5,634 nt of DNA. Origin: an uncultured Lachnospiraceae bacterium. Its GTDB lineage: Bacteria; Bacillota_A; Clostridia; Lachnospirales; Lachnospiraceae. The stretch covers positions 290 to 5,923 of the forward strand of contig CAJUFW010000197.1 of the NCBI GenBank assembly GCA_910585655.1, read 5' to 3'. Numbering within the stretch: the first letter of the stretch is position 1; each line of letters starts with the position of its first letter. The notes beneath the pieces are model-generated. The model was not told the DNA's origin. It searched no databases and saw only the letters and a program-made list of their open reading frames with translations. Of this stretch, positions 1 to 5,634 are shown piece by piece. Position numbers and translations under genes: made by a program.

Positions 1-1634
1 AAATAACCTTCTTCCAAAGTAGCATAATACAATTCAAGCAAAGCTGCCGTTCCATACGCATAATCATCCAAAAAAGCTTTCTCTGCGCGCTTCCCGTTCC
101 TCCAACTTGCTGCCAAACACCATTCCGGCATCTCTTTCCGGCATACCGTCTTTTCCTGAGATACCGCCATGTTCTGGCACAAATGTTTTTCTAAAAACGC
201 CTGCGCCTGCTGCGCCGCCTGTAGATAACGCCGTTCTCCCGAAACCCGAAACAAAAAGCCAAGAGCCGTTATCATCATACTATTCCACGAAAACAGCACC
301 TTATCGTCTAGATGAAGTGGCATCCGTTTTTTCCGATATTCATATAACGCCTGTTTTTCTTCCTGGTCTTGTTCCCGCTCCCCATCCGCTTCCGTCCCCT
401 CAAAACAAAAATTCTCTTTTTTCAATAAATTTGGGATGTTCTGTCCTTTTTTTATTTTTCCTGTCTGTTCCCCGTTAAAATTACCTTCTTTCGTAATATC
501 AAACGCATCGGCAAAGGCTTTTCCCCGCTTCTTTCCCAATACCTCCAGCACTTCCGTTAAAGTAAAGGTATAATAAGCTCCCTCTACCCCTTCGCTGTCC
601 GCATCCTGTGCGCTGTAAAAGCCTCCCTCCGGAAGCCTCATTTCCCGTAGTACATATTCTGCCGTTTCTTTCGCTGTCTGTAAATACAACTTCTTTTTTG
701 TCATCCGGTAAGCCGCCGCATAAGCCAGAATCAGCAGCGCATTGTCGTAGAGCATTTTTTCAAAATGAGGCGCCAAAAACTGTCGGTCGGTAGAATAGCG
801 GGAAAATCCGCCGCCAATCTGGTCAAACAGACCGCCCCGTCTCATCTGTATCAGCGTCTTTTCTACCATTTGTAACATTGCTGCGCCGCTTGCTTTCCCA
901 TCTTCTGTTCTTCTATCTCCTGATTTCCCGTATCCTCGTTTGTTCTTTTGCTCCAAATACACATAAAGCAACAAAAACAGTAGGTTATGGGGCGTAGGAA
1001 ATTTCGGCGCAGCTCCAAAACCACCGTACAAAGCATCAAAGCTGTCTGCAAAAATCCGGACAGCCTCTTCTGCCTGTCCCTGTTTTATTTTTGTACGTTC
1101 TGGTTCCCCTACCTCTGCCTCCCTTTTTCCTGTTTCTCTTCCCTGCACATGCTCTACAATCCGCTCTGCCTGCGCCAAAAGCCCTGCCCTGTTTTCTTTC
1201 CATTGCTTTTCTATCTGCGTAAGCAGATCCAAAAATCCCACCATTCCATAACGACTTTCCGGCGGAAAATACGTCCCTGCGAAAAAAGGCTTTTTGTCCC
1301 AGGTCATAAAAATACTCATCGGCCAGCCGCCACTTCCGGTAAATGCCTGACACACCGACATATACACACTGTCGATATCCGGACGTTCCTCCCGATCGAC
1401 CTTTACCGCAATAAATTCCTCCCGCAGCTTATCCGCTACCGCCTGATTCTCAAAGCTTTCATGCGCCATCACATGGCACCAATGACAGGTACTATAGCCG
1501 ATACTTAAAAAAACCGGCTTGCCCTCCTGTCTGGCCCTCTCCCATGCCTCCTCTCCCCAGGGATACCAATCTACCGGATTTTCTGCATGTTGTAATAAAT
1601 AGGGACTGCTTTCCTGTTTTAACCGATTGCTCAT
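1..1634 (-). CDS. YyaL/SSP411 (SPATA20)-family thioredoxin domain protein, DUF255; partial, C-terminus off window
   Basis: I translated this frame by hand from 1634 down to base 1. It is open for 544 codons and leaves through the window edge, so the C-terminus is missing; full-length relatives such as Bacillus subtilis YyaL are about 690 residues. Residues 1-160 match the DUF255 thioredoxin-like domain: an SPYLLQH...NPVDWYPWG start, the redox-type motif C50-H-W-C53 within STCHWCHVMAHESF, VDREERPDID (79-88) and GGWP (102-105). After a charged linker (about 160-190), the (alpha/alpha)-barrel part shows GGFGAAPKFPTPHN (204-217), GGLFDQIGGGFSRY (267-280), PHFEKMLYDNALL (289-301), AQDADSEG (342-349), LDDKVLFSWN (442-451) and FLDDYAY (521-527). 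No signal peptide is visible, so it is probably cytoplasmic. The biochemical role of the family is not established; the barrel resembles sugar epimerase/glycosidase folds and CxxC suggests thiol chemistry. ATG at 1634 is chosen because AAGGAGG lies 9 bases upstream and the protein begins where the family begins. Identification is firm; function is not. Confidence 0.95.
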   Translation of the reverse strand, partial: MSNRLKQESSPYLLQHAENPVDWYPWGEEAWERARQEGKPVFLSIGYSTCHWCHVMAHESFENQAVADKLREEFIAVKVDREERPDIDSVYMSVCQAFTGSGGWPMSIFMTWDKKPFFAGTYFPPESRYGMVGFLDLLTQIEKQWKENRAGLLAQAERIVEHVQGRETGKREAEVGEPERTKIKQGQAEEAVRIFADSFDALYGGFGAAPKFPTPHNLLFLLLYVYLEQKNKRGYGKSGDRRTEDGKASGAAMLQMVEKTLIQMRRGGLFDQIGGGFSRYSTDRQFLAPHFEKMLYDNALLILAYAAAYRMTKKKLYLQTAKETAEYVLREMRLPEGGFYSAQDADSEGVEGAYYTFTLTEVLEVLGKKRGKAFADAFDITKEGNFNGEQTGKIKKGQNIPNLLKKENFCFEGTEADGEREQDQEEKQALYEYRKKRMPLHLDDKVLFSWNSMMITALGFLFRVSGERRYLQAAQQAQAFLEKHLCQNMAVSQEKTVCRKEMPEWCLAASWRNGKRAEKAFLDDYAYGTAALLELYYATLEEGY

Positions 1635-1643
1635 TGACGTTTC

Positions 1644-1650
1644 CCTCCTT
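1644..1650 (-). promoter_or_regulatory. Strong ribosome binding site for the DUF255 gene
   Basis: On the minus strand the bases read AAGGAGG, a perfect match to the anti-Shine-Dalgarno core, with a 9-base spacer to ATG at 1634. It decides the start and is far stronger than the ribosome sites of the two ABC genes upstream. Confidence 0.88.
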
Positions 1651-1665
1651 TTTTCCTAAGCTATA

Positions 1666-1694
1666 ATTATTTATCCCCAGTATGCCCAGAGCAA
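1666..1694 (-). promoter_or_regulatory. Candidate sigma-A type promoter for the DUF255 gene
   Basis: Reading the minus strand, TTGCTC (1694-1689) and AATAAT (1671-1666) are separated by exactly 17 bases. The -10 box matches TATAAT at 5 of 6 positions; the -35 box matches TTGACA only in its first three. The A/T-rich patch holds other possible -10 hexamers (for example TTATAG at 1666-1661), so the exact register is uncertain. A start near 1660 would give a leader of about 25 bases containing the ribosome site. The -35 box touches one arm of the nested inverted repeat at 1683-1737, which could make it regulated. Start-site mapping would settle this. Confidence 0.4.
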
Positions 1695-1737
1695 AAGGGA
1701 AACATGCTCTAACTTTTAGAGCAGAATTTACTGGGCA
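1683..1737. repeat. Nested inverted repeat in the intergenic gap
   Basis: Outer arms TGCCCAG (1683-1689) and CTGGGCA (1731-1737) are perfect 7-base inverted repeats that enclose the 8-base inner hairpin at 1705-1723. The inner hairpin is off-centre: 15 bases on one side and 7 on the other. One outer arm touches the candidate -35 box of the DUF255 gene. It could be an operator, an RNA structure ending the ABC transcript, or both; the sequence alone does not decide. Confidence 0.5.
1705..1723 (-). terminator. Hairpin after the ABC operon, possible weak terminator
   Basis: TGCTCTAA (1705-1712) and TTAGAGCA (1716-1723) are perfect 8-base inverted repeats around a 3-base loop, 27 bases past the stop of the second ABC gene. 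On the minus strand the hairpin is followed by TGTTTCCCTTTT rather than a clean U-run, and the stem is only moderately G+C rich, so termination would be inefficient. It may instead be part of a regulatory dyad for the next gene. The T6 run at 1748-1743 is not preceded by a hairpin. Confidence 0.4.
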
Positions 1738-1749
1738 ATTTAAAAAAGA

Positions 1750-3606
1750 TTATAAATCCACATAATACTGCGCCTGCGCGTTCCAAAGCACATAATACTT
1801 TCCGCCCGTTTCCCGCAAAAGTTCTTCATGCCGTCCCTTCTGTACCACTCTCCCTTGGTGGAACACTAAAATTTCATCGCAGAATTTACAGGAAGACAGA
1901 CGATGGCTGATATAGATTGCCGTCCGATCTCCGGCGATTTCATTGAATTTACTGTAAATCTCCGCTTCAGCCACCGGGTCGAGCGCCGCTGTCGGCTCGT
2001 CTAAAATCAGAAACGGCGCGTTCTTATACAATGCCCTAGCAATGGCAACCTTCTGCGCTTCCCCGCCGGACAGTTCGATTCCGTCCTCGGTAAACTCCTT
2101 ATACAAAGGAGTGTCAAGCCCTTTCGGCAGCTCGGTTAAACGTTTTGCAAAACCAGCCTCCCGAAGACTTCTTTTTACCTGCTCTCTATCATACTCCCTG
2201 CTGCCTGCCACATTGGCTCCCAGGGGCTGTGCCAACAGGCGGAAATCCTGGAACACTACCGAAAAAATTTCCATATACTCACGGTAGTTGTATTTGCGGA
2301 TATCAATCCCATTTAATAAAATCTCGCCCTCTTGTGGATCGTACAGACGGCAAAGCAACTTGATAAAGGTCGATTTCCCGCTGCCGTTTTCTCCGACTAC
2401 TGCCAGCCGCTGCCCTACCCGAAACCGAATCGAAGCATGCCGCAGCGCCCAGGTTTCCGCTCCCGGATAATGGAAGGACACATCCCGGAACTCTATCTCA
2501 TACTGCCTGTCCGAACGCTTTTCCGTCGTCAGACTCCCCTGATACATATTATTGGGAAGATCCAAATAGTCATAGGTTGTCTGCAAAAACGGCAGATTGC
2601 TTCGCATCATACCCACTATCCGGATTAGCTTTGAAGTATGCCCTGCCAGAGCTGTAACTGCTCCTACGTACTGGGTAATCGCTCCCACTCCAAACGCCCC
2701 TGCCCAGGCTTTTAAGCAGACAAATACATACACCAGCCCGGTAAAGAGCGCAGCGGCGCTTTCCGAAAGCCCATACAGTAGTCCCACCTTTCCGACAAAC
2801 AGTCGGGCGCTTTTTACAATAGTTCCTGCTGCCATTTCCCCGTTTAAATAATGCTCTGCAATTTTCTGTTGGTTGTACATCCGAATATCCAAATCCCGAA
2901 AGGACTCGGTAAATATCACACCAAAGCTGCTAAATATCCGATTGGCAAAACGGCTTTCCTCATCCTGCTCTGCCCAATAGGACAAGGCTTTATTGGCAGA
3001 CAACGGACCAAGCAGCGTTGCCAGCACCAGGACAAGCACCATTCCCAGCAAAACTCCTGGATGGTTCAGAACCGTCATTCCTCCTGCTGTCTGTGGAACC
3101 GGAAGCAGGAAAAAGCCTACTGTCAGCGCCAATGCGCCGAGAATCCCTATTCCCGCCTCTATCAGATGTTCAAACATAGTAAAAAGCTTATTGATTCCCC
3201 AGTTGCCCCATTGCTCATTCTGGGAAATCTGACTTCTCAAATCCTGTGTTTCCTGCTTATCTAATTCTGAGAAATCCATCGTCAGCGCTTTTTCCATAAA
3301 GAGATACTGCTTCTTTATGCCATACATATGTTCTTTTATCTTTTTCCAGCGGAGTAGCACCGCTTTCCATAGCGCCAGCCCAGCCGCCGAAAGTACGGCT
3401 GCCGCTGCCCAAAACAACAGTCCCTCTCTGCTCTGTCCTCCTGCCATCTCGTCCAGCAACCGCGCCGAACAATAGATCGCCGCATAGGGCGCCGCCGCTT
3501 TCATTGCTGCATAACAGCCACTCGCCAAAAACACTCCCGGGCAACACCGGCGAAGATCCTGAAAACAGCGGAAATATAGAGAAAACATCTTCTTTTCTTT
3601 CTTCAT
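1750..3606 (-). CDS. ABC exporter half-transporter, membrane domain fused to ATPase domain (second subunit)
   Basis: A 618-residue half-transporter of the type IV (ABCB-like) exporter fold, expected in the cytoplasmic membrane. Hydrophobic segments lie near residues 21-46, 62-86, 145-168, 182-202, 272-300 and 304-324, followed by a complete ATPase domain: A-loop Tyr380 in FHYPG, Walker A GENGSGKST (405-413), Q-loop Gln453 in FQD, signature LSGGEAQ (512-518), Walker B FLILDEP with Asp536 and catalytic Glu537, D-loop AALD, and H-loop His568 in SHR. No key residue is missing. It follows its partner (stop at 3623) closely and is surely co-transcribed; the two probably form one heterodimeric exporter. 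The substrate is unknown; peptides, drugs and lipids are all possible for this fold. Start choice is uncertain: ATG 3606 has GGAA 6 bases upstream, ATG 3618 would add MERA, and GTG 3672 would add 22 residues overlapping the partner's end and looks unlikely. The loop between the third and fourth segments (about 169-182) is long and rich in Pro and Gly. Confidence 0.93.
   Translation of the reverse strand: MKKEKKMFSLYFRCFQDLRRCCPGVFLASGCYAAMKAAAPYAAIYCSARLLDEMAGGQSREGLLFWAAAAVLSAAGLALWKAVLLRWKKIKEHMYGIKKQYLFMEKALTMDFSELDKQETQDLRSQISQNEQWGNWGINKLFTMFEHLIEAGIGILGALALTVGFFLLPVPQTAGGMTVLNHPGVLLGMVLVLVLATLLGPLSANKALSYWAEQDEESRFANRIFSSFGVIFTESFRDLDIRMYNQQKIAEHYLNGEMAAGTIVKSARLFVGKVGLLYGLSESAAALFTGLVYVFVCLKAWAGAFGVGAITQYVGAVTALAGHTSKLIRIVGMMRSNLPFLQTTYDYLDLPNNMYQGSLTTEKRSDRQYEIEFRDVSFHYPGAETWALRHASIRFRVGQRLAVVGENGSGKSTFIKLLCRLYDPQEGEILLNGIDIRKYNYREYMEIFSVVFQDFRLLAQPLGANVAGSREYDREQVKRSLREAGFAKRLTELPKGLDTPLYKEFTEDGIELSGGEAQKVAIARALYKNAPFLILDEPTAALDPVAEAEIYSKFNEIAGDRTAIYISHRLSSCKFCDEILVFHQGRVVQKGRHEELLRETGGKYYVLWNAQAQYYVDL
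1976..2016 (-). repeat. Near-identical direct repeat, copy in second ABC gene
   Basis: These 41 bases encode the Walker B/D-loop segment of the second ABC gene and match 3843-3883 in the first with only three differences. All three are third-codon-position transitions. This shows the paralogy of the two ATPase domains at DNA level. Confidence 0.8.
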
Positions 3607-3622
3607 AGCACGTTCCATTTCT

Positions 3623-5488
3623 TTATACTTGATAATACTGACTCTGCACTCTAAACAACTTTGCATAACCACCGTTTCGTTCCATCAGCTCCTCATGGCT
3701 GCCTTCCTCTTCAATCCGTCCCTCTGACAGAAAAATAATGCGGTCGCAAAAACGGGTAGAGGCAAGCCGATGAGAAATAAATACCGATGTTTTTTCCTTT
3801 GTCATCTCATTATATCGTTGATAAATGTCATCCTCTGCAATCGGGTCGAGCGCTGCCGTCGGCTCGTCCAAAATCAGAAACGGTCCGTCCTTATATAAAG
3901 CCCGCGCCAACAGCAGCCGTTGTGTTTCCCCACCAGATAGCTGAACCCCATCCAAATAAACCTGCCTGCCCATATGCGTTTCCAACCCTTTTGGCAGGGC
4001 TGCCACTGTATCAAAAAGCCCAGCATGCTTTAGACACTCCTCCACCCGCCCTCTATCAATTCCCTCCACCCTCTGGGCGACTGCCTCGGCGATTGTCACA
4101 TCCAACAACGAATAGTCTTGAAATACCGCAGAAAACAACCGATAATACTCCTGGCGGTTAAAGCGGCGGATATCCGTTCCGTTTAATAAAACACGCCCTT
4201 CCTGCGGATCATAAAAGCCGCAAAGCAACTGAACCAACGTTGTTTTCCCGGCTCCGTTTAAGCCGACTACCGCCAGCTTTTCTCCTGCCCGTACCGTCAA
4301 ATCCAAATGCCGGAACAAATACCTATTCATCCCAGGATAGCCAAACGAAACATCCTCTAAACGCAATTCCCAGGTTGTTTTAGACTCTGCTGCTCCCGTT
4401 TCTAAAGCTGCCAGACCCGGAATCGGCTCTCCCTTTTCCATACAAAACAGCTCCGGCAAATTTAAATATTCCCGCACGGTAGAAATCACCAGACTTTCCT
4501 GGTACAACTCCAGATACCCCGACAATATCCCCCTGACCCATGTCGTAAAGCCGCTCGTCGCTGTCACATACAATAAAAATTCCGCCGCCGAAAGCTGTCT
4601 TGCCCATGCCAGTCCAATCAGATACCCATACATCACACCATTTTGCGCCAGAGAAAGCGCCACTTCTATCACATTCGCCCAAAGAGCCGCCCGTTCCCGC
4701 CGCTTAACAAACGCTTCATAAAGCCGTTCTATGCTTTGGTGTACCTCCTTTAGCCACTCTCCCAGACCAAATATGCGAACCTCCTTTGCCAGTGGAATCG
4801 CTTCCGCGTTGCTTTGAATATAAAATAGCTGTTGATTGTAAGTAGCTTCCTCCTCCCGATGATGATAGCTCCATTGATTCAAATGTCTGCTAATCAAAAA
4901 GCTGCTCACCGTCGTCGCCAGCACAACGGCAATCAAAAACAAATTCAGCCGGGAAAGCACTGCCAGATAACAGAAAAAACCGATTAGATTCATCAAGAGA
5001 CCACTTAAAGTGATCCAAATATGTTCCGTAGGTTCGCTATTTCCGGCAACTGCCTGCAAAGCTTTCTGCTTCCTTTTCAGGATATCCGGATTCCTGGTGT
5101 TTGGCAGCGAGGTAGTGCTTGCCTTATGATTTATCGCGTTTAGCAATACCTGGCGCACCTTTACCCGTCCAAACATTGTATTGCTTTCCAGATATCCCTT
5201 TCCGCCATAGAGCGCAAATAAAGCCGCCGTAAACAAAAGAATACTCTTCATCAACTCCGCCAAAGAAGTCCTTTGCTCCACTTTTGCTAATATCACAGGT
5301 CCTAAAGAAAGCTGTGTCAGACTGATGGCAAGCTCCGTTACTACCAAACCCAGACAAATAGCCAACACACTTCTTTTGTTCTGCCAGGCAGTTTGTACCA
5401 TAAAAGCAATGTTCTGACCTACCCCATAGGCAGGCTTCTTCTCTGTCCTGTTCTCTTTTTTGCTTCGTGTCCTCCTGGTTTCTTTCAT
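3623..5488 (-). CDS. ABC exporter half-transporter, membrane domain fused to ATPase domain (first subunit)
   Basis: A 621-residue half-transporter of the type IV (ABCB-like) exporter fold. Residues 1-20 are a very basic, presumably cytoplasmic tail. Hydrophobic segments follow near 41-67, 81-97, 157-178, 181-200, 270-294 and 301-325. The coupling region carries AKEVRIFG (234-241), common in bacterial exporters. The ATPase domain has A-loop Tyr384, Walker A GLNGAGKTT (409-417), Q-loop Gln457, signature LSGGETQ (517-523), Walker B FLILDEP with Asp541 and catalytic Glu542, D-loop AALD (545-548) and H-loop His573. All catalytic residues are present. The start is fixed by in-frame TGA and TAG codons directly upstream of ATG 5488 and by GGTGAA 7 bases before it. 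The gene opens a two-gene operon with the paralogous half-transporter downstream; near-equal length and parallel motif layout argue for a heterodimer, although two homodimers cannot be excluded. I cannot name the substrate. Confidence 0.94.
   Translation of the reverse strand: MKETRRTRSKKENRTEKKPAYGVGQNIAFMVQTAWQNKRSVLAICLGLVVTELAISLTQLSLGPVILAKVEQRTSLAELMKSILLFTAALFALYGGKGYLESNTMFGRVKVRQVLLNAINHKASTTSLPNTRNPDILKRKQKALQAVAGNSEPTEHIWITLSGLLMNLIGFFCYLAVLSRLNLFLIAVVLATTVSSFLISRHLNQWSYHHREEEATYNQQLFYIQSNAEAIPLAKEVRIFGLGEWLKEVHQSIERLYEAFVKRRERAALWANVIEVALSLAQNGVMYGYLIGLAWARQLSAAEFLLYVTATSGFTTWVRGILSGYLELYQESLVISTVREYLNLPELFCMEKGEPIPGLAALETGAAESKTTWELRLEDVSFGYPGMNRYLFRHLDLTVRAGEKLAVVGLNGAGKTTLVQLLCGFYDPQEGRVLLNGTDIRRFNRQEYYRLFSAVFQDYSLLDVTIAEAVAQRVEGIDRGRVEECLKHAGLFDTVAALPKGLETHMGRQVYLDGVQLSGGETQRLLLARALYKDGPFLILDEPTAALDPIAEDDIYQRYNEMTKEKTSVFISHRLASTRFCDRIIFLSEGRIEEEGSHEELMERNGGYAKLFRVQSQYYQV
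3843..3883 (-). repeat. Near-identical direct repeat, copy in first ABC gene
   Basis: Partner of 1976-2016, in the same orientation and offset by 1867 bases. It encodes the Walker B/D-loop of the first subunit. Recombination between the copies would delete almost exactly one gene length and leave one hybrid half-transporter gene. Confidence 0.8.
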
Positions 5489-5495
5489 CTATCAT

Positions 5496-5501
5496 TTCAC
5501 C
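5496..5501 (-). promoter_or_regulatory. Ribosome binding site of the first ABC gene
   Basis: GGTGAA on the minus strand sits 7 bases before ATG 5488 and is only a moderate match to the Shine-Dalgarno consensus. A better match, AAAGGAG (5526-5520), lies 31 bases upstream of the start, too far to serve this ATG directly. The first G of GGTGAA is also the last base of the small hairpin at 5501-5517. Confidence 0.6.
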
Positions 5502-5517
5502 GGCACAAAAAATGCCG
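5501..5517 (-). promoter_or_regulatory. Small hairpin abutting the ribosome site
   Basis: CGGCA and TGCCG are perfect 5-base inverted repeats around a 7-base loop holding six T residues (minus strand). The hairpin ends on the first base of the ribosome site and separates the strong AAAGGAG from the gene start. It might affect translation initiation, but a 5-base stem can also occur by chance. Confidence 0.35.
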
Positions 5518-5532
5518 TACTCCTTTCTATCC

Positions 5533-5538
5533 TGTCAA
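5533..5538 (-). promoter_or_regulatory. Perfect TTGACA -35 box, candidate promoter of the ABC operon
   Basis: The minus strand reads TTGACA at 5538-5533, between the terminator hairpin and the first ABC gene, where an operon promoter is expected. The matching -10 is poor: a 17-base spacer gives GCATTT and 18 gives CATTTT. Transcription would then begin only about 10-15 bases before the ATG, leaving AAAGGAG outside the transcript. This is either a weak promoter needing an activator or a chance match. Confidence 0.35.
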
Positions 5539-5557
5539 ACCCTTTTTGTTTCCCATG

Positions 5558-5583
5558 AAAAAGAATTCCACAAAGTGGAATTC
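5558..5583 (-). terminator. Strong intrinsic terminator of the gene upstream of the window
   Basis: GAATTCCAC and GTGGAATTC (5563-5571 and 5575-5583) are perfect 9-base inverted repeats around a 3-base loop, followed on the minus strand by five T residues (5562-5558). The opposite strand has no T tract after the hairpin, so it acts on minus-strand transcription. It would insulate the ABC operon from whatever lies upstream, unless it is an attenuator within the operon's own leader. Confidence 0.8.
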
Positions 5584-5630
5584 TCGCGCCGGAGCGCGTC
5601 TGCGTCAGCAGACATTTTCCTTAGGCGCGA
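5563..5630. repeat. Cluster of adjacent inverted repeats, possible extragenic palindromic element
   Basis: Three perfect hairpins follow one another with almost no spacing: the 9-base stem of the terminator (5563-5583), CGCGC/GCGCG around CGGA (5585-5598), and GTCTGC/GCAGAC around GTCA (5598-5613). TCGCGCC (5584-5590) can instead pair with GGCGCGA (5624-5630), a 7-base stem that encloses the third hairpin and lies directly next to the terminator stem. The middle hairpin and this outer stem share bases and cannot form together. The density of structure suggests an extragenic repeat element or a structured leader. Whether it recurs elsewhere cannot be seen here. Confidence 0.55.
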
Positions 5631-5634
5631 AGTG

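Noticed and set aside
863..1353. Minus-strand open frames at 863-1051 and 1036-1353
   Set aside because: They are out-of-frame readings of the DUF255 gene with no recognisable domain and no matching ribosome site.
107..1508. Plus-strand open frames at 107-478, 608-793 and 987-1508
   Set aside because: They lie opposite the DUF255 gene, whose family motifs run unbroken through the same bases. Their peptides are low-complexity and rich in Pro, Ser and Phe, as expected from an antisense reading.
1..1634. Possible frameshift or pseudogene, because no complete open frame covers this stretch
   Set aside because: Codon-by-codon translation from 1634 to base 1 shows no stop and family motifs in the expected order. 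The gene is simply cut by the window edge.
2042..3264. Plus-strand open frames opposite the second ABC gene, including 137 codons at 2851-3264
   Set aside because: They are antisense shadows of a gene with a complete set of ABC motifs; none has a convincing ribosome site or domain.
3787..4161. Plus-strand 124-codon open frame opposite the first ABC gene
   Set aside because: It is antisense to the ATPase domain of the first ABC gene, with Pro-rich low-complexity content.
4380..5495. Minus-strand frames at 4380-4682 and 5124-5495 inside the first ABC gene
   Set aside because: They are +1/-1 frame readings of the ABC gene. The second begins at an ATG 7 bases before the true start but encodes no recognisable domain.
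5558..5630. Insertion-sequence end or attachment site
   Set aside because: No transposase or integrase is nearby and no second matching end exists in the window; a terminator plus palindromic repeats explains the structure better.

Overview
The window looks like chromosomal DNA from a Gram-positive anaerobe of the class Clostridia, most likely Lachnospiraceae. That rests on moderate G+C, AAGGAGG-type ribosome sites, U-run hairpin terminators and the look of the ABC proteins; it is inferred from style, not from a marker gene. All three genes lie on the minus strand, so transcription runs from high to low coordinates. I see no credible plus-strand gene, no tRNA or rRNA, no CRISPR array and no mobile-element gene.

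Layout in the direction of transcription. Positions 5634-5489 are non-coding: a compact cluster of inverted repeats (5563-5630) ends in a strong minus-strand terminator hairpin with a T5 tract. It is followed by a lone perfect TTGACA box and a small hairpin next to the ribosome site. Positions 5488-3623 and 3606-1750 encode two full-size type IV (ABCB-like) ABC half-transporters, each with an N-terminal six-helix membrane domain and a C-terminal ATPase domain. They are almost abutting, the same size and clearly paralogous, so they most likely form one heterodimeric exporter. All main ATPase motifs are intact in both, so neither site looks degenerate. The substrate cannot be read from the sequence.

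Positions 1749-1635 are a 115-base gap with a nested inverted repeat, a weak promoter candidate and a strong Shine-Dalgarno site. Positions 1634-1 hold the first 544 codons of a YyaL/SSP411/SPATA20-family protein (DUF255 thioredoxin-like domain plus alpha/alpha barrel). It is open across the whole stretch and cut only by the window edge.

The two ABC genes form an operon. The thioredoxin-like gene has its own start signals and may be a separate transcript, so a link to the exporter is only positional. I found no convincing new system. The least explained items are the inverted-repeat cluster upstream of the exporter, the nested dyad before the thioredoxin-like gene, and the unusual X-loop segments of the two ATPase domains.
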